Shown in pieces: positions 16,182 to 25,897 of a DNA stretch of 64,000 nt (position 1 is its first letter; each line of letters opens with the position of its first letter). The DNA is from Simiduia litorea (GTDB lineage Bacteria; Pseudomonadota; Gammaproteobacteria; Pseudomonadales; Cellvibrionaceae): assembly GCF_042853465.1 (NCBI RefSeq), contig NZ_AP031497.1, forward strand, positions 2,108,001-2,172,000, read 5' to 3'. The position numbers and the translations under genes are program-made. A model generated the notes under the pieces. It saw only the letters and a list, made by a program, of their open reading frames with translations, ran no database searches and was not told the origin of the DNA.

Positions 16182-17546
16182 TTACAGGTCTTTTGCCTGT
16201 TGAATTGCATTACCAATATAATTATGGGGTGTTAAGGCTCTCATCACTACCTTGGCTTCCTCTGGTACGTCGAGGGTTTCCACGAAGTCGAGAATAACCT
16301 GTTTTGAGATTGCTTGGCCGCGCGTCAATGCTTTCAGTTTTTCGTAGGGCTCGGGTACATCATAACGACGCATAATAGTTTGAATTGGCTCAGCTAAAAC
16401 CTCCCAGGCATTGTCGAGATCCGCATCTAGGCGTGCGCGATTAATCTCTAATTTGCTGATACCTTTTAATGTTGACGCGAAGGCAATAGCGCAGTAACCG
16501 AAGCCGACGCCCATGTTGCGGAGTACCGTCGAGTCAGTTAAATCTCGCTGCCAGCGCGACAGAGGTAGTTTTGCCGCTAGATGGTTGAATACTGCGTTTG
16601 CTATACCTAGGTTGCCTTCCGAATTCTCAAAATCTATAGGATTAACTTTATGGGGCATGGTCGATGACCCCACTTCACCGGCGATGGTTTTTTGCTTAAA
16701 GTAGCCAAGTGATATGTAACCCCATACATCGCGATCAAAATCGATGATGATTGTATTGAAGCGGGCGATGGCATCAAACATTTCTGCAATGTAATCGTGG
16801 GGTTCGATTTGCGTCGTATAGGGGTTGAAACTCAGGCCTAAACTCTCTACAAATTGCTGTGCATTGGCTGCCCAGTCAATGTTTGGGTAAGCTGATAAGT
16901 GGGCGTTGTAATTTCCCACAGCACCGTTGATTTTGCCTAATAGCTCTACTCCGGCGATGCTTTTAATTTGGCGCCTTAAGCGTGCCACGACATTGGCCAT
17001 TTCTTTGCCAACGGTGGTTGGCGAAGCGGTTTGACCATGCGTGCGGGAAAGCATTGGGTCAGCGGCAAAGTCTTTGGCGAGCTTGGCGATAGCCGCTTCG
17101 ACCTCAGTCATTTGCTCGAGCAGTAGTGCTCGGCCTCTGCTTAGCATTAACCCGTGCGACAAATTATTGATGTCTTCGGAGGTGCACGCAAAGTGAACGA
17201 ACTCTTTGATTTTGGCTAATTCGGCGTTATCGCCAAATTTTTCTTTAATGAAGTATTCAACGGCTTTGACATCGTGGTTGGTGGTTGCCTCTATGGCCTT
17301 TACGCGCAGCGCGTCAGCTTCATTGAAGTCATCTACGATATTGTTGAGTAGCGCGTTAGTGGTATCACTGAAGCTGTTTACTTCAATAACACCCGGATGC
17401 TTAGCGAGTTGCTGGAGCCAGCGAATCTCCACTTCCACACGGCACTTAATCAGACCGAATTCGCTGAAAATAGCGCGATAATCTGAGGTTTTGCTTCCGT
17501 AGCGGCCATCAATAGGGGATACGGCCGTCAGCGCAGACAATTCCAT
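16182..17546 (-). CDS. purB: Adenylosuccinate lyase
   Basis: It cleaves SAICAR and adenylosuccinate in purine synthesis, releasing fumarate. The 454-residue protein begins MELSALTAVSPIDGRYGSKTSDYR as in the E. coli-type enzyme, has the TSEDINN motif, the SRTHGQTASPTTVGKEM segment with the catalytic histidine, and the superfamily signature SSTMPHKVNPIDFENSEGN near residue 295. The order rluE-nudJ-mnmA-hflD-purB is the same as in E. coli. It is the last gene of that cluster and ends at a terminator. Confidence 0.97.
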   Translation of the reverse strand: MELSALTAVSPIDGRYGSKTSDYRAIFSEFGLIKCRVEVEIRWLQQLAKHPGVIEVNSFSDTTNALLNNIVDDFNEADALRVKAIEATTNHDVKAVEYFIKEKFGDNAELAKIKEFVHFACTSEDINNLSHGLMLSRGRALLLEQMTEVEAAIAKLAKDFAADPMLSRTHGQTASPTTVGKEMANVVARLRRQIKSIAGVELLGKINGAVGNYNAHLSAYPNIDWAANAQQFVESLGLSFNPYTTQIEPHDYIAEMFDAIARFNTIIIDFDRDVWGYISLGYFKQKTIAGEVGSSTMPHKVNPIDFENSEGNLGIANAVFNHLAAKLPLSRWQRDLTDSTVLRNMGVGFGYCAIAFASTLKGISKLEINRARLDADLDNAWEVLAEPIQTIMRRYDVPEPYEKLKALTRGQAISKQVILDFVETLDVPEEAKVVMRALTPHNYIGNAIQQAKDL

Positions 17547-17619
17547 GGGGTAAGCTCCGAGTGGTTTGAAAATTCAGGGGGCAGAATATTACCTTATTTC
17601 GGGCCTAATGGCAGCTGAA

Positions 17620-18279
17620 TCAGTCTGATTTGCCGAGGTTTTTCCGAATTTCATAGAGCTGTGCCTCTGCAGATGTGAGCAATTTACGTCGACTCAGCAA
17701 AAACTGCCAACGGTTACCGCCCATTTGTCGCCACAGGGTCGCCGAGCGAATACCAGCCAGCAACAGCGCGCGTATTTGGTTGGCAATCCTTGGCTGTTGT
17801 AGGTAAGTCATTTCACCCATGACCTGGATTCTGAAATTGAAGGTGCTCAGCGTGTCGGTGTAAAGGGAGGCAAGGTTAGAAACAAGATTCTCGTGATCAA
17901 CACCAAAATGATCCTTTTGGGTGCGAGCTAAATCTAAGCGTTGGCCAATGGTATTTAGCATACTGGGTGTTGATGCCAGCTTCTTTTGTAAATACAACAA
18001 GCCGTGAACATAGCGATCCGTGTGACTACCTTTTCGCTTTCCCTGTTCTAAAAACAGTATCAGACCCTCAAAACCATTTTGTAGACTATGGCTGAAGACC
18101 TCCTCCGGATTTTTCGGGTTCTGGATAAACAAACTGTTAAGTAGCACCTGGAAACTCTGCTTATCTTTTAAGCCTTGCGTTGCCAGCTTTTCAACTTGAG
18201 TAGCCGCTTCAAAAATACCAGCCAAGGCTAGGGTTTGGTAATCGATCTTGGTGAATTGTTTAATAGTGTCAAAGCTCAT
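17620..18279 (-). CDS. hflD: HflD homologue
   Basis: The 219-residue protein (MSFDTIKQFTKIDYQTLALAGIFEAATQVEKLATQG...) matches HflD (YcfC), an inner-membrane-associated protein that in E. coli affects lambda lysogeny by sequestering CII. Its general role is unclear. The frame is open upstream to 18387 but that part overlaps mnmA. The ATG at 18279 lies four bases after the mnmA stop and fits the family start. It sits between mnmA and purB as in enterobacteria. Confidence 0.93.
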   Translation of the reverse strand: MSFDTIKQFTKIDYQTLALAGIFEAATQVEKLATQGLKDKQSFQVLLNSLFIQNPKNPEEVFSHSLQNGFEGLILFLEQGKRKGSHTDRYVHGLLYLQKKLASTPSMLNTIGQRLDLARTQKDHFGVDHENLVSNLASLYTDTLSTFNFRIQVMGEMTYLQQPRIANQIRALLLAGIRSATLWRQMGGNRWQFLLSRRKLLTSAEAQLYEIRKNLGKSD

Positions 18280-18283
18280 AGTG

Positions 18284-19375
18284 TTATCGATTAAAACTGT
18301 AATTAATGACCGCGCCGCCAAGGCAAATGTCTTCCTGATAAAACACCACGTACTGGCCTGGTGTGACGGCTCTCTGCGGTCGATCAAAGGATACGCACAG
18401 CTTGCCAGAGTCGTCGGCGCTGACTTCGCAGGCTTGATCGGGCTGGCGGTATCGAGTCTTAGCTTTACAGCGAAGGGGGAGGCTCGGGGGCGTGTTTATC
18501 CAGTGGCGTTGATCAGCGATCAGTGTATTCGTATAAAGCGAGTCGTGATCTGTGCCTTGAGCAACCATTAGTGCGTTGTTTTCAAGGTCTTTCTCGACCA
18601 CAAACCAGGGCTCCTCTGGATAACCTTTTACGCCGCCAATACCTAGCCCTTGGCGCTGCCCCAGGGTGTAGTACATTAATCCGTGGTGCTGGCCAATGGT
18701 GTTGCCATCCATCGCTTTGATTGGCCCTGGTTGCGCAGGTAAATATTGTTCAAGGAAATCCTTGAAGCGACGCTCGCCAATAAAACAAATGCCGGTAGAG
18801 TCTTTTTTGTTGTGGGTAATGAGACTGTGTTTTTCAGCCAGTTTTCGCACGGCAGGTTTTTCTAAATTGCCAATGGGAAATAAACTTTTCGAAAATTCGG
18901 CTCCACCCACAGCATGCAAAAAGTAGCTTTGGTCTTTGTTGTTGTCGAGCCCTTTTCTGAGTAGCGTTTGGCCGCCGATTGTTTCTGTTCGCGCATAGTG
19001 CCCGGTGGCTATGAGGTCGGCACCAAGAATTTCAGCGTACTCTAAAAACACTTTAAATTTGATTTCGCGGTTACACAGTATGTCTGGATTTGGCGTGCGC
19101 CCAGCCTTATATTCTGCCAAGAAGTGCTCGAATACATTGTCCCAATACTCAGCGGCAAAATTAGCGGTGTGCAGTTTAATACCAAGGCGGTCACACACTG
19201 ATTGGGCATCGGCTAAATCATCAATTGCCGTACAGTATTCAGAGCCGTCGTCCTCATCCCAGTTTTTCATAAACAAGCCTTCCACTTGGTAGCCTTGCTC
19301 AATAAGTAGGAGCGCGGATACGGAGGAGTCAACGCCGCCGGACATGCCGACGATGACCTTTTGAGCTTGGTTCAT
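18284..19375 (-). CDS. mnmA: tRNA-specific 2-thiouridylase
   Basis: MnmA adds sulfur to the wobble uridine (s2U34) of Lys, Glu and Gln tRNAs. The PP-loop SGGVDS is at residues 12-17 (GMSGGVDSSVSALLL). The nucleophile Cys101 is in ILCNREIKF and the persulfide Cys197 in STGICFIGERRF. The start at 19375 follows an AAGGTGG ribosome site and gives 363 residues, the family length; an open upstream extension to 19534 overlaps nudJ and is discarded. Its neighbours hflD and nudJ are the standard ones. Confidence 0.97.
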   Translation of the reverse strand: MNQAQKVIVGMSGGVDSSVSALLLIEQGYQVEGLFMKNWDEDDGSEYCTAIDDLADAQSVCDRLGIKLHTANFAAEYWDNVFEHFLAEYKAGRTPNPDILCNREIKFKVFLEYAEILGADLIATGHYARTETIGGQTLLRKGLDNNKDQSYFLHAVGGAEFSKSLFPIGNLEKPAVRKLAEKHSLITHNKKDSTGICFIGERRFKDFLEQYLPAQPGPIKAMDGNTIGQHHGLMYYTLGQRQGLGIGGVKGYPEEPWFVVEKDLENNALMVAQGTDHDSLYTNTLIADQRHWINTPPSLPLRCKAKTRYRQPDQACEVSADDSGKLCVSFDRPQRAVTPGQYVVFYQEDICLGGAVINYSFNR

Positions 19376-19407
19376 GATAACCACCTTAGATTTGAAGGGC
19401 GCCGATT

Positions 19408-19860
19408 TTACCTGTGCAGGGTGCCAAGCTCCAGTGATTGTGTGCCGTGTTTGATATATTGATCTATCACATCGCCCACTAGGGGGCTGCGCCATATACG
19501 CCGTTGCTGTTCTAGTTCCTCGCGGGATAGCCATACAGGCTCAATAATTTCGGGGTCTAGAGTGGCGTTGGGGATCTGTTTTGCATCGTTAGCGCTGAAA
19601 GTAGCGCGAAAATAGGTGGTGCCGTTACTGGCTGCGGTATAGCTGGTTAAACTGACGAAGCCATTCAAGCTAACTTGATAGCCCGTTTCTTCGAGGGTTT
19701 CTCTACAGGCGGCCTGAGCCAGTGTTTCGCCTTGCTCTACATGTCCTGCAGGCTGATTTAAACGCACACCTTGATCAGTGTTTTCTCGCACGAATAGGTA
19801 TTTACCACTGCGTTCAACGATGACTGCAACGGTGACATGTGGTGTCCAGTAATCAACCAT
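19408..19860 (-). CDS. nudJ: NUDIX hydrolase, phosphatase NudJ type
   Basis: The 150-residue protein carries a complete Nudix box from Gly39 to about residue 61 (GHVEQGETL...CRETLEETGY, with the REUXEEXGU core). Genomic position between rluE and mnmA identifies it as NudJ (YmfB), which in E. coli hydrolyses nucleoside di- and triphosphates and the thiamin precursor HMP-PP. The start MVDYWTPHVTVAV at 19860 overlaps the end of rluE by eight bases, indicating translational coupling. Confidence 0.92.
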   Translation of the reverse strand: MVDYWTPHVTVAVIVERSGKYLFVRENTDQGVRLNQPAGHVEQGETLAQAACRETLEETGYQVSLNGFVSLTSYTAASNGTTYFRATFSANDAKQIPNATLDPEIIEPVWLSREELEQQRRIWRSPLVGDVIDQYIKHGTQSLELGTLHR

Positions 19861-20491
19861 CGATAGTGTTTCCGCCCTTGCGCTTGTTGCTGTGTTTCGG
19901 ATAAGCCTTCTTTTTTGGTTGCCGCGTCTGTTTGTTAAGGTCATTGCCGACCGCTACTGACTCATAGCGTTGATCGCCCGGTTGCATGTCACCCAGTTGC
20001 CAAGGCCCGATGGCGACCCGTATAAGCCTGAGGGTAGGGTGGCCGACGGCTGCCGTCATTCTTCGTACTTGGCGATTTTTCCCCTCGGTAATCGTTAGCG
20101 CTAGCCATTGGTCTGGGATAGCTTTGCGATACCTCACTGGTGGCACTCTGTCCCATACACGGGGTGGCTCTATGAGCTTAACCTGTGCGGGTTTGGTTAG
20201 GCCATCTTTTAGCGTAACGCCACGCTCTAGGCAGGCCAAAGCGTCCGATGCAGGTGTGCCTTCAACCTGAACCCAATAAGTCTTCGGTAGTTTATGGCGC
20301 GGATCGGCGATTTTGTTTTGTAGTAGGCCGTTGTTGGTGAGCAGAACCAAGCCCTCAGAATCAAAGTCGAGTCGTCCAGCCGGGTAGAAATTCGGTAGCT
20401 TTACGAGCTCAGCTAAGGTTCGTCGGTCATTGGTGTCGGTGAATTGACACATCATGTGGTAGGGCTTATTGAGTAAAATCAGGTTGGTCAC
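19853..20491 (-). CDS. rluE: 23S rRNA pseudouridine-2457 synthase RluE
   Basis: This is an RsuA/RluB-family pseudouridine synthase. The catalytic motif is PAGRLDFDSEGLVLLTNNG with Asp42 as nucleophile, followed by KTYWVQVEG and the GKNRQVRRM signature. There is no N-terminal S4 domain, as in RluE. The C-terminal 30 residues are basic (KQTRQPKKKAYPKHSNKRKGG) and could bind RNA. It is first in the rluE-nudJ-mnmA-hflD-purB run and divergent from icd. Confidence 0.94.
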   Translation of the reverse strand: MTNLILLNKPYHMMCQFTDTNDRRTLAELVKLPNFYPAGRLDFDSEGLVLLTNNGLLQNKIADPRHKLPKTYWVQVEGTPASDALACLERGVTLKDGLTKPAQVKLIEPPRVWDRVPPVRYRKAIPDQWLALTITEGKNRQVRRMTAAVGHPTLRLIRVAIGPWQLGDMQPGDQRYESVAVGNDLNKQTRQPKKKAYPKHSNKRKGGNTIDG

Positions 20492-20679
20492 GGGCTATTT
20501 GTTTCTCGAATAGTGGAAATCGACGCTGGGTGAGTTGATAGTAAATCTGGATCTTGGTAGCCATGCTATCATGATTCGGAATCGTCCCATTATCGAACTG
20601 GGGAGCATTCTTCTTCTCTCTTTTTAAGCGATAATGCCTTGGTCTTTGGTAAAAAAATTTCCCTCATATGGAGTAGCTC

Positions 20680-21939
20680 ATGGGTTACCAACACATAGAA
20701 GTACCTGCCGATGGTGCAAAAATTACCGTCAATGCTGACTTTTCACTGAACGTGCCCGATCGCCCAATCATCCCATTCATAGAAGGCGATGGTATAGGCG
20801 TGGATATCACGCCGGTGATGCGCAAGGTGACCGATGCCGCCATTAACAAGGCTTACGGCGGTAAAAAATCCATCGCCTGGATGGAGGTCTACTGCGGCGA
20901 AAAAGCTGCAGCAAAGTATAGCGGTGACTGGTTCCCTTCTGAAACTTTGGATGCCATTCGAGAATATGTTGTGGGCATTAAGGGGCCTTTAACGACACCG
21001 GTAGGTGGTGGCTTTCGCTCGCTCAATGTGGCATTGCGTCAAGAAATGGATCTCTATGTGTGTCAGCGGCCCGTGCGCTGGTTCAAGGGCGTGCCTTCGC
21101 CGGTGAAAGACCCAGGTAAAGTCGATATGGTCATCTTCCGAGAGAATGCGGAAGATATTTACGCTGGCATAGAATGGAAAGCAGATTCTCCGGAGGCCAA
21201 AAAAGTTATCGACTTCCTGCAGAATGAGATGGGCGTGAAGAAGTTTCGATTTACCGAGAACCTCGGCATAGGTATTAAGCCAGTTTCTGAGCAGGGCACC
21301 AAACGCTTGGTACGTAAAGCTATTCAATATGCTGTCGATCAAAACCTGCCTTCTGTGACCTTGGTTCACAAGGGCAACATCATGAAATTCACCGAAGGTG
21401 CATTTTGTGACTGGGGTTATGAGTTAGCGCGCGAGGAGTTCGGTGCTACGCCGCTGGATGGCGGGCCTTGGCATGCCTTTAAGCACCCCAAGACGGGAGC
21501 GCAAATCGTCATAAAGGACGTTATCGCTGATGCCATGCTACAGCAGGTGTTATTGCGACCGGCGGAATACCATGTGATTGCCACGTTAAACCTCAACGGT
21601 GATTATTTATCTGACGCACTTGCAGCGCAGGTAGGTGGGATTGGTATCGCACCCGGGGCCAACAATTCAGACGCCGTAGCACTGTTTGAGGCTACCCATG
21701 GCACAGCGCCTAAATATGCTGGTCAAGATAAGGTTAATCCTGGCTCGCTAATCCTCTCTGCAGAAATGATGCTCAGGCATCTTGGTTGGTTTGAAGCGGC
21801 AGATCTGATCATCAAAGGTGTGGAAGAGGCTATTGCGGCTAAAACAGTGACTTATGATTTCGAGCGGCTTATGGATGATGCGACACTGCTTTCCTGCTCG
21901 GCGTTTGGGGATGCCATTATAGCGAAGATTGGGGCTTAA
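20680..21939 (+). CDS. icd: NADP-dependent isocitrate dehydrogenase
   Basis: It oxidises isocitrate to 2-oxoglutarate in the TCA cycle and is the branch-point competitor of isocitrate lyase, encoded 11 kb away. The 419-residue protein shows IPFIEGDGIGVDITP and the substrate loop GGGFRSLNVALRQEMD. Ser114 in that loop corresponds to the serine phosphorylated by AceK in E. coli. The NADP-binding end is GTAPKYAGQDKVNPGSLILSAEMML. It converges with cspD. No aceK gene is in this window. Confidence 0.97.
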   Translation: MGYQHIEVPADGAKITVNADFSLNVPDRPIIPFIEGDGIGVDITPVMRKVTDAAINKAYGGKKSIAWMEVYCGEKAAAKYSGDWFPSETLDAIREYVVGIKGPLTTPVGGGFRSLNVALRQEMDLYVCQRPVRWFKGVPSPVKDPGKVDMVIFRENAEDIYAGIEWKADSPEAKKVIDFLQNEMGVKKFRFTENLGIGIKPVSEQGTKRLVRKAIQYAVDQNLPSVTLVHKGNIMKFTEGAFCDWGYELAREEFGATPLDGGPWHAFKHPKTGAQIVIKDVIADAMLQQVLLRPAEYHVIATLNLNGDYLSDALAAQVGGIGIAPGANNSDAVALFEATHGTAPKYAGQDKVNPGSLILSAEMMLRHLGWFEAADLIIKGVEEAIAAKTVTYDFERLMDDATLLSCSAFGDAIIAKIGA

Positions 21940-21948
21940 ACTGTACTC

Positions 21949-21983
21949 ACGCACTATCGCTGCCCTCTGCAGCTTTAGTGCGT
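21949..21983. terminator. Interrupted hairpin between icd and cspD
   Basis: An outer ACGCACTA/TAGTGCGT stem and an inner GCTGC/GCAGC stem are separated by small TC and TT internal loops. There is no T tract, so it is either a Rho-assisted terminator or a 3'-end stabilising hairpin of icd. Confidence 0.5.
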
Positions 21984-22017
21984 GCGCTACCTGAAATATG
22001 ACGCCATCAGCTTAGAT

Positions 22018-22269
22018 TTAGTTTGCAACGACCTTTAATTCTGGGCGCTCATTCTCTTTTACAGCCTCATTGGCTTGGATATTTGTTGCGTGCAAACCCT
22101 TGTCGCCCTCAACGATATCGAATTTAACGGCTTGACCCGCTTTTAGGGTTTTATAGCCATCCATTTCAATCGCTGAATAATGCGCGAACAGGTCTTCACC
22201 GCCTTGGTCGGGTAGGATAAATCCGTAACCCTTTGCGTTGTTAAACCACTTAACAGTACCGGTAGGCAT
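22018..22269 (-). CDS. cspD: CspD-like cold-shock-domain protein
   Basis: The 83-residue single cold-shock domain binds single-stranded nucleic acid through RNP1 (KGYGFI) and RNP2 (DLFAHY). The start MPTGTVKWFNNAKGYGF is typical. It lies divergent from clpS-clpA, the conserved setting of cspD, a stationary-phase inhibitor of replication in E. coli. The C-terminal 13 residues after the domain are charged. A GGAT ribosome site precedes the ATG. The 288-bp divergent spacer to clpS contains no recognisable regulatory motif. Confidence 0.9.
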   Translation of the reverse strand: MPTGTVKWFNNAKGYGFILPDQGGEDLFAHYSAIEMDGYKTLKAGQAVKFDIVEGDKGLHATNIQANEAVKENERPELKVVAN

Positions 22270-22557
22270 AGTATAAATCCTTCTAACGCCTTGATATATA
22301 ACGTGTTTTTATAGTTTTGATAAAAGCACAGCCGCGTAAAGCCGAAAAACACACCCTTGTAAGACCGCACAACGTACCCATATCTACTGTATCTAGGCCG
22401 GCGGAAGGCGGTCAAAAAATGACAAGTTAAGCCATCTTTTAACCAACTGATGCTTTTATGTCAAGAGATTCAACCGTTGAGTGCCTTAGTTCGACTCGGC
22501 TTAGGGTAAAATGTAGGTTAATACACCTATAGTTAGAACAGGATGCAGTGAGCCTTG

Positions 22558-22941
22558 ATGGGAAAATTCAAATATCTTCAGCTAACATTAAATAGCGCAC
22601 ACGATGAAGGGGATGATGATTCTGAACACGGCACAGGTGTTGCTGTCAAAGAGTCGAAGCCGGCGCTGAAAAGGCCATCAATGTATAAGGTGGTGTTATT
22701 GAATGATGACTACACCCCAATGGATTTTGTGGTCGACGTGTTGGAAAGTTTCTTTTCCATGAACCGGGAACAGGCGGTGAAAGTCATGCTTCAGGTTCAT
22801 AACCAGGGAAAAGGCGTCTGTGGCGTTTTCACACGTGATATCGCTGAAACAAAGGCGGCTCAGGTGAATCAATATGCAAGAGAGAGTCAGCATCCGCTCT
22901 TATGTGAGATAGAAGCGGCTGGTGAAGGTGACGAAGCTTAG
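22558..22941 (+). CDS. clpS: ClpS, adaptor of the ClpAP protease
   Basis: ClpS delivers N-end-rule substrates to ClpA. The core motif LLNDDYTPMDFVVDVLESFF (residues about 48-67) contains the hydrophobic-pocket residues, and HNQGKGVCGVFTRDIAETK follows. The N-terminal extension is acidic and flexible as usual. The ATG at 22558 directly follows an in-frame TTG. It is 11 bp upstream of clpA in the same operon. Confidence 0.95.
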   Translation: MGKFKYLQLTLNSAHDEGDDDSEHGTGVAVKESKPALKRPSMYKVVLLNDDYTPMDFVVDVLESFFSMNREQAVKVMLQVHNQGKGVCGVFTRDIAETKAAQVNQYARESQHPLLCEIEAAGEGDEA

Positions 22942-22952
22942 AGGTTACAGAG

Positions 22953-25238
22953 ATGTTAAGCAAAGACTTAGAAGTTACCTTAAACTTGGCGTTTAAAGGC
23001 GCCAGGTCCAAACGACACGAGTTTATGACGGTCGAGCATTTGCTTTTAGCCTTGCTCGATAATGAGTCCGCGGCGACAGTTTTACGTGCATGCGGTTCCG
23101 ATATTAACAAATTGCGTAAAGAGCTAATTGAGTTTGTTGACTCAACTACGCCACTCATTCCTGAAAATGATCCTGAGAGAGAAACTCAACCCACGCTCGG
23201 TTTCCAGCGCGTTCTACAGCGCGCGGTTTTTCATGTGCAATCCTCAGGTAAAAAGGAAGTAACTGGCGCAAATGTCCTAGTTGCCATTTTTAGCGAGCAA
23301 GAAAGTCAGGCTGTTTACTACCTGAAGCAACAATCTATTGCGCGTATTGACGTTGTTAATTTTATTACCCACGGAATTTCTAAAGTTTCTGGTCATTCAG
23401 GTCACGCTGCGCAAGAGCCAAATTCAGACGCAGTAGATGACGATGCGACCGTGGATGGCAATACGGCCCAGAGCCCATTGGATAGCTATACCACAAACCT
23501 GAATGAGATGGCCGCGAATGGAAAAATAGATCCACTGGTTGGGCGTGTGGCTGAAGTTGAACGCGTTGCACAAATTCTTGCTAGGCGGCGTAAAAACAAC
23601 CCATTGCTCGTGGGCGAATCCGGCGTTGGTAAAACGGCCATCGCTGAAGGCTTGGCGAAAAAAATAGTTGATGGCGAAGTGCCTGAAACACTCATGGATG
23701 CGGTCGTTTATTCACTGGATTTGGGTTCATTACTGGCGGGCACTAAGTACCGGGGTGATTTTGAGAAGCGCTTTAAGGGATTATTAGCTGACCTGCGTAA
23801 ACAGGATAAAGCAATTTTATTCATCGACGAAATTCACACGATTATTGGCGCTGGTGCAGCGTCCGGTGGCGTCATGGATGCTTCAAATTTGTTGAAGCCT
23901 CTACTAACGTCGGGCGAAATGCGCTGTATCGGATCAACCACTTTTCAAGAGTACCGCGGTATTTTTGAAAAAGATCGGGCACTGTCTCGTCGGTTCCAAA
24001 AGATTGATGTGAATGAGCCGTCAGTAGACGATACGTATCATATTTTGAAAGGTTTAAAGAGTCGCTTCGAGAAACATCATGGCCTGAAATATACCGACAC
24101 AGCGCTTCGTGCAGCTGCAGAGCTGGCTGGTCGTTATATCAACGACCGGTTTATGCCAGATAAGGCTATTGATGTCATAGATGAAGCGGGGGCCTTTCAA
24201 CAGTTGCAACCACCCCATAAGCGTAAAAAGCAAATCGGCGTGCCCGATATTGAAGCGATGGTCGCAAAAATTGCGCGAATTCCCGCGAAAAGCGTATCGA
24301 GTAACGACAAGGAGCAGTTACGAACCCTTGAAGAACAGTTGCGCATGGTGGTATTCGGTCAAGATAAAGCTGTAGGCACTGTATCAACAGCAATTAAATT
24401 ATCGCGCGCAGGGTTAGGCTCTATCGATAAGCCAATTGGATCCTTCTTATTAGCCGGGCCGACGGGTGTAGGTAAAACAGAAATATGTCGCCAACTTGCC
24501 AAGATAATGGGGATAGAGCTTTTACGTTTTGATATGTCCGAGTATATGGAGCGCCACACCGTATCGCGTTTAATTGGTGCGCCGCCTGGCTATGTTGGCT
24601 TTGATCAAGGCGGCTTGCTTACCGATGCGGTGACTAAACATCCACACAGTGTTGTGCTTTTGGATGAAATAGAAAAGGCTCACCCGGAGGTGTTTAATCT
24701 GCTACTCCAAGTTATGGATCATGGAACCTTAACGGACAATAACGGCCGCAAAGCCGATTTCAGAAACGTGATTTTGGTTATGACCACCAATGCTGGTGCG
24801 CATGTGTTAAGCCAGCGTTCTATTGGTTTTACTAAGCAGGATAACACCACCGATGGCATGGAGGAAATTAAGAAAACCTTCACGCCGGAGTTCAGAAATC
24901 GACTGGATGCAGTGGTTCAATTCGCACCATTAACACTTGAAGTTATCAAGACGGTGGTGGACAAGTTCTTAGTTCAGCTACAAGTTCAACTTGACGATAA
25001 GCGGGTGCACTTGGCGGTATCTGACACGGCGCGCGAGTGGCTTGCCGTGAATGGTTACGATGAGAAAATGGGTGCCCGCCCAATGGCACGTCTTATTCAG
25101 GAAAAAATTAAAAAGCCGTTGGCTGAAATGGTTCTTTTCGGGGAGCTGGCCGATGGCGGTGGTACTGTGATGGTCGATGTCGAAGACGATGAATTGATCG
25201 TGAGTACCGAACATGAAACTGAAGCGGCTATGACGTAG
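22953..25238 (+). CDS. clpA: ClpA, ATPase subunit of the ClpAP protease
   Basis: The 761-residue Hsp100 unfoldase has an N-terminal Clp repeat domain and two AAA+ modules. The first Walker A is GESGVGKT (from residue 221) and the second GPTGVGKT (502-509), with Walker B sequences AILFIDEIHTI and VVLLDEIEKAHP. It threads substrates into ClpP. The operon partner is clpS. The C-terminal tail is acidic. Length and motifs are intact. No terminator with a T tract is evident downstream. Confidence 0.97.
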   Translation: MLSKDLEVTLNLAFKGARSKRHEFMTVEHLLLALLDNESAATVLRACGSDINKLRKELIEFVDSTTPLIPENDPERETQPTLGFQRVLQRAVFHVQSSGKKEVTGANVLVAIFSEQESQAVYYLKQQSIARIDVVNFITHGISKVSGHSGHAAQEPNSDAVDDDATVDGNTAQSPLDSYTTNLNEMAANGKIDPLVGRVAEVERVAQILARRRKNNPLLVGESGVGKTAIAEGLAKKIVDGEVPETLMDAVVYSLDLGSLLAGTKYRGDFEKRFKGLLADLRKQDKAILFIDEIHTIIGAGAASGGVMDASNLLKPLLTSGEMRCIGSTTFQEYRGIFEKDRALSRRFQKIDVNEPSVDDTYHILKGLKSRFEKHHGLKYTDTALRAAAELAGRYINDRFMPDKAIDVIDEAGAFQQLQPPHKRKKQIGVPDIEAMVAKIARIPAKSVSSNDKEQLRTLEEQLRMVVFGQDKAVGTVSTAIKLSRAGLGSIDKPIGSFLLAGPTGVGKTEICRQLAKIMGIELLRFDMSEYMERHTVSRLIGAPPGYVGFDQGGLLTDAVTKHPHSVVLLDEIEKAHPEVFNLLLQVMDHGTLTDNNGRKADFRNVILVMTTNAGAHVLSQRSIGFTKQDNTTDGMEEIKKTFTPEFRNRLDAVVQFAPLTLEVIKTVVDKFLVQLQVQLDDKRVHLAVSDTAREWLAVNGYDEKMGARPMARLIQEKIKKPLAEMVLFGELADGGGTVMVDVEDDELIVSTEHETEAAMT

Positions 25239-25337
25239 CCGTAGTCAAGCTGCGGTGGATTAGGGCGGATCTGATAGCAAGCCATTTTCGGGCTTAAATA
25301 TCAAATACCTAGCCACTGCGGCCTTGATAAGGCCATT

Positions 25338-25667
25338 TTACGAGCCTGAACTTTTGTAACCTTTGTTAAGTTTTTGTTTGTTAGCGTCTGTATGTGTCTT
25401 CGTCTGTGGTTGGGGCTGATTTTTTTTCAGCAAGGCATTGGCTAGCTGTTGAATTCTACTATCCAAAACTTGGAGTTGAAGTAGGCCTTCATGGCTCCTG
25501 TCGCAATCTGTCATTGCCTTTTTAGTTGAGCCGGATATTGGCATTTCGCGAATCAACCGATCTCTAATTACAACTAATGAGCTTACGGTTTCCAGCTCGC
25601 CTGCTTCGAGTGCTTGGATCAGTTGGTTCGAGGCTTCTATCGCGTCGTCTATTATTGTGCTTTTCAT
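25338..25667 (-). CDS. Small helical protein at the flagellar locus edge, FliT-like
   Basis: The 109-residue product is helical, with an AGELETVSSLVVIRDRLIREM segment that recalls the (A/E)GDWE..L...RD pattern of FliT-type flagellar chaperones. The C-terminal 35 residues are polar and basic (QPQPQTKTHTDANKQKLNKG). It is encoded divergently from the first flagellin. FliT binds FliD and acts as an export chaperone, so a chaperone role fits the location, but similarity is weak and I assign no name. Confidence 0.55.
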   Translation of the reverse strand: MKSTIIDDAIEASNQLIQALEAGELETVSSLVVIRDRLIREMPISGSTKKAMTDCDRSHEGLLQLQVLDSRIQQLANALLKKNQPQPQTKTHTDANKQKLNKGYKSSGS

Positions 25668-25766
25668 GAGTAGGTCGACTCGCTTTCTATTTTTGCAGTT
25701 GCTGTTAGCTTAGCGTCTTTCACTTTCGATGAAAGAAAAAAGAACATTTGTTGGTTGTTATTAGTG

Positions 25767-25782
25767 CGGCAAACTCTTGCCG
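25767..25782. promoter_or_regulatory. Inverted repeat GGCAAA-N4-TGCCG upstream of fliC1
   Basis: CGGCAA-ACTC-TTGCCG is a perfect 6-bp inverted repeat, 115 bp upstream of the sigma-54 promoter. The same 11 fixed bases occur before fliC2, fliE and fliK. A position about 100 bp upstream suits an enhancer for a sigma-54 activator such as FleR or FleQ. Confidence 0.5.
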
Positions 25783-25897
25783 AATTCTACTGTCAGGCGA
25801 GTCAGAAAATTGCCGCTCCACTGCTTCCCTTCGGGCCAACCTAGCTCCCCCAGTTTTTTTTACTGTAAATACAATGGGTTACACTTGTTTTTAAAAG

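Noticed and set aside
21950..22017. Attachment site or repeat next to icd, a common phage integration target
   Set aside because: There is a hairpin but no duplicated icd 3' end and no integrase nearby, so no integrated element is supported.
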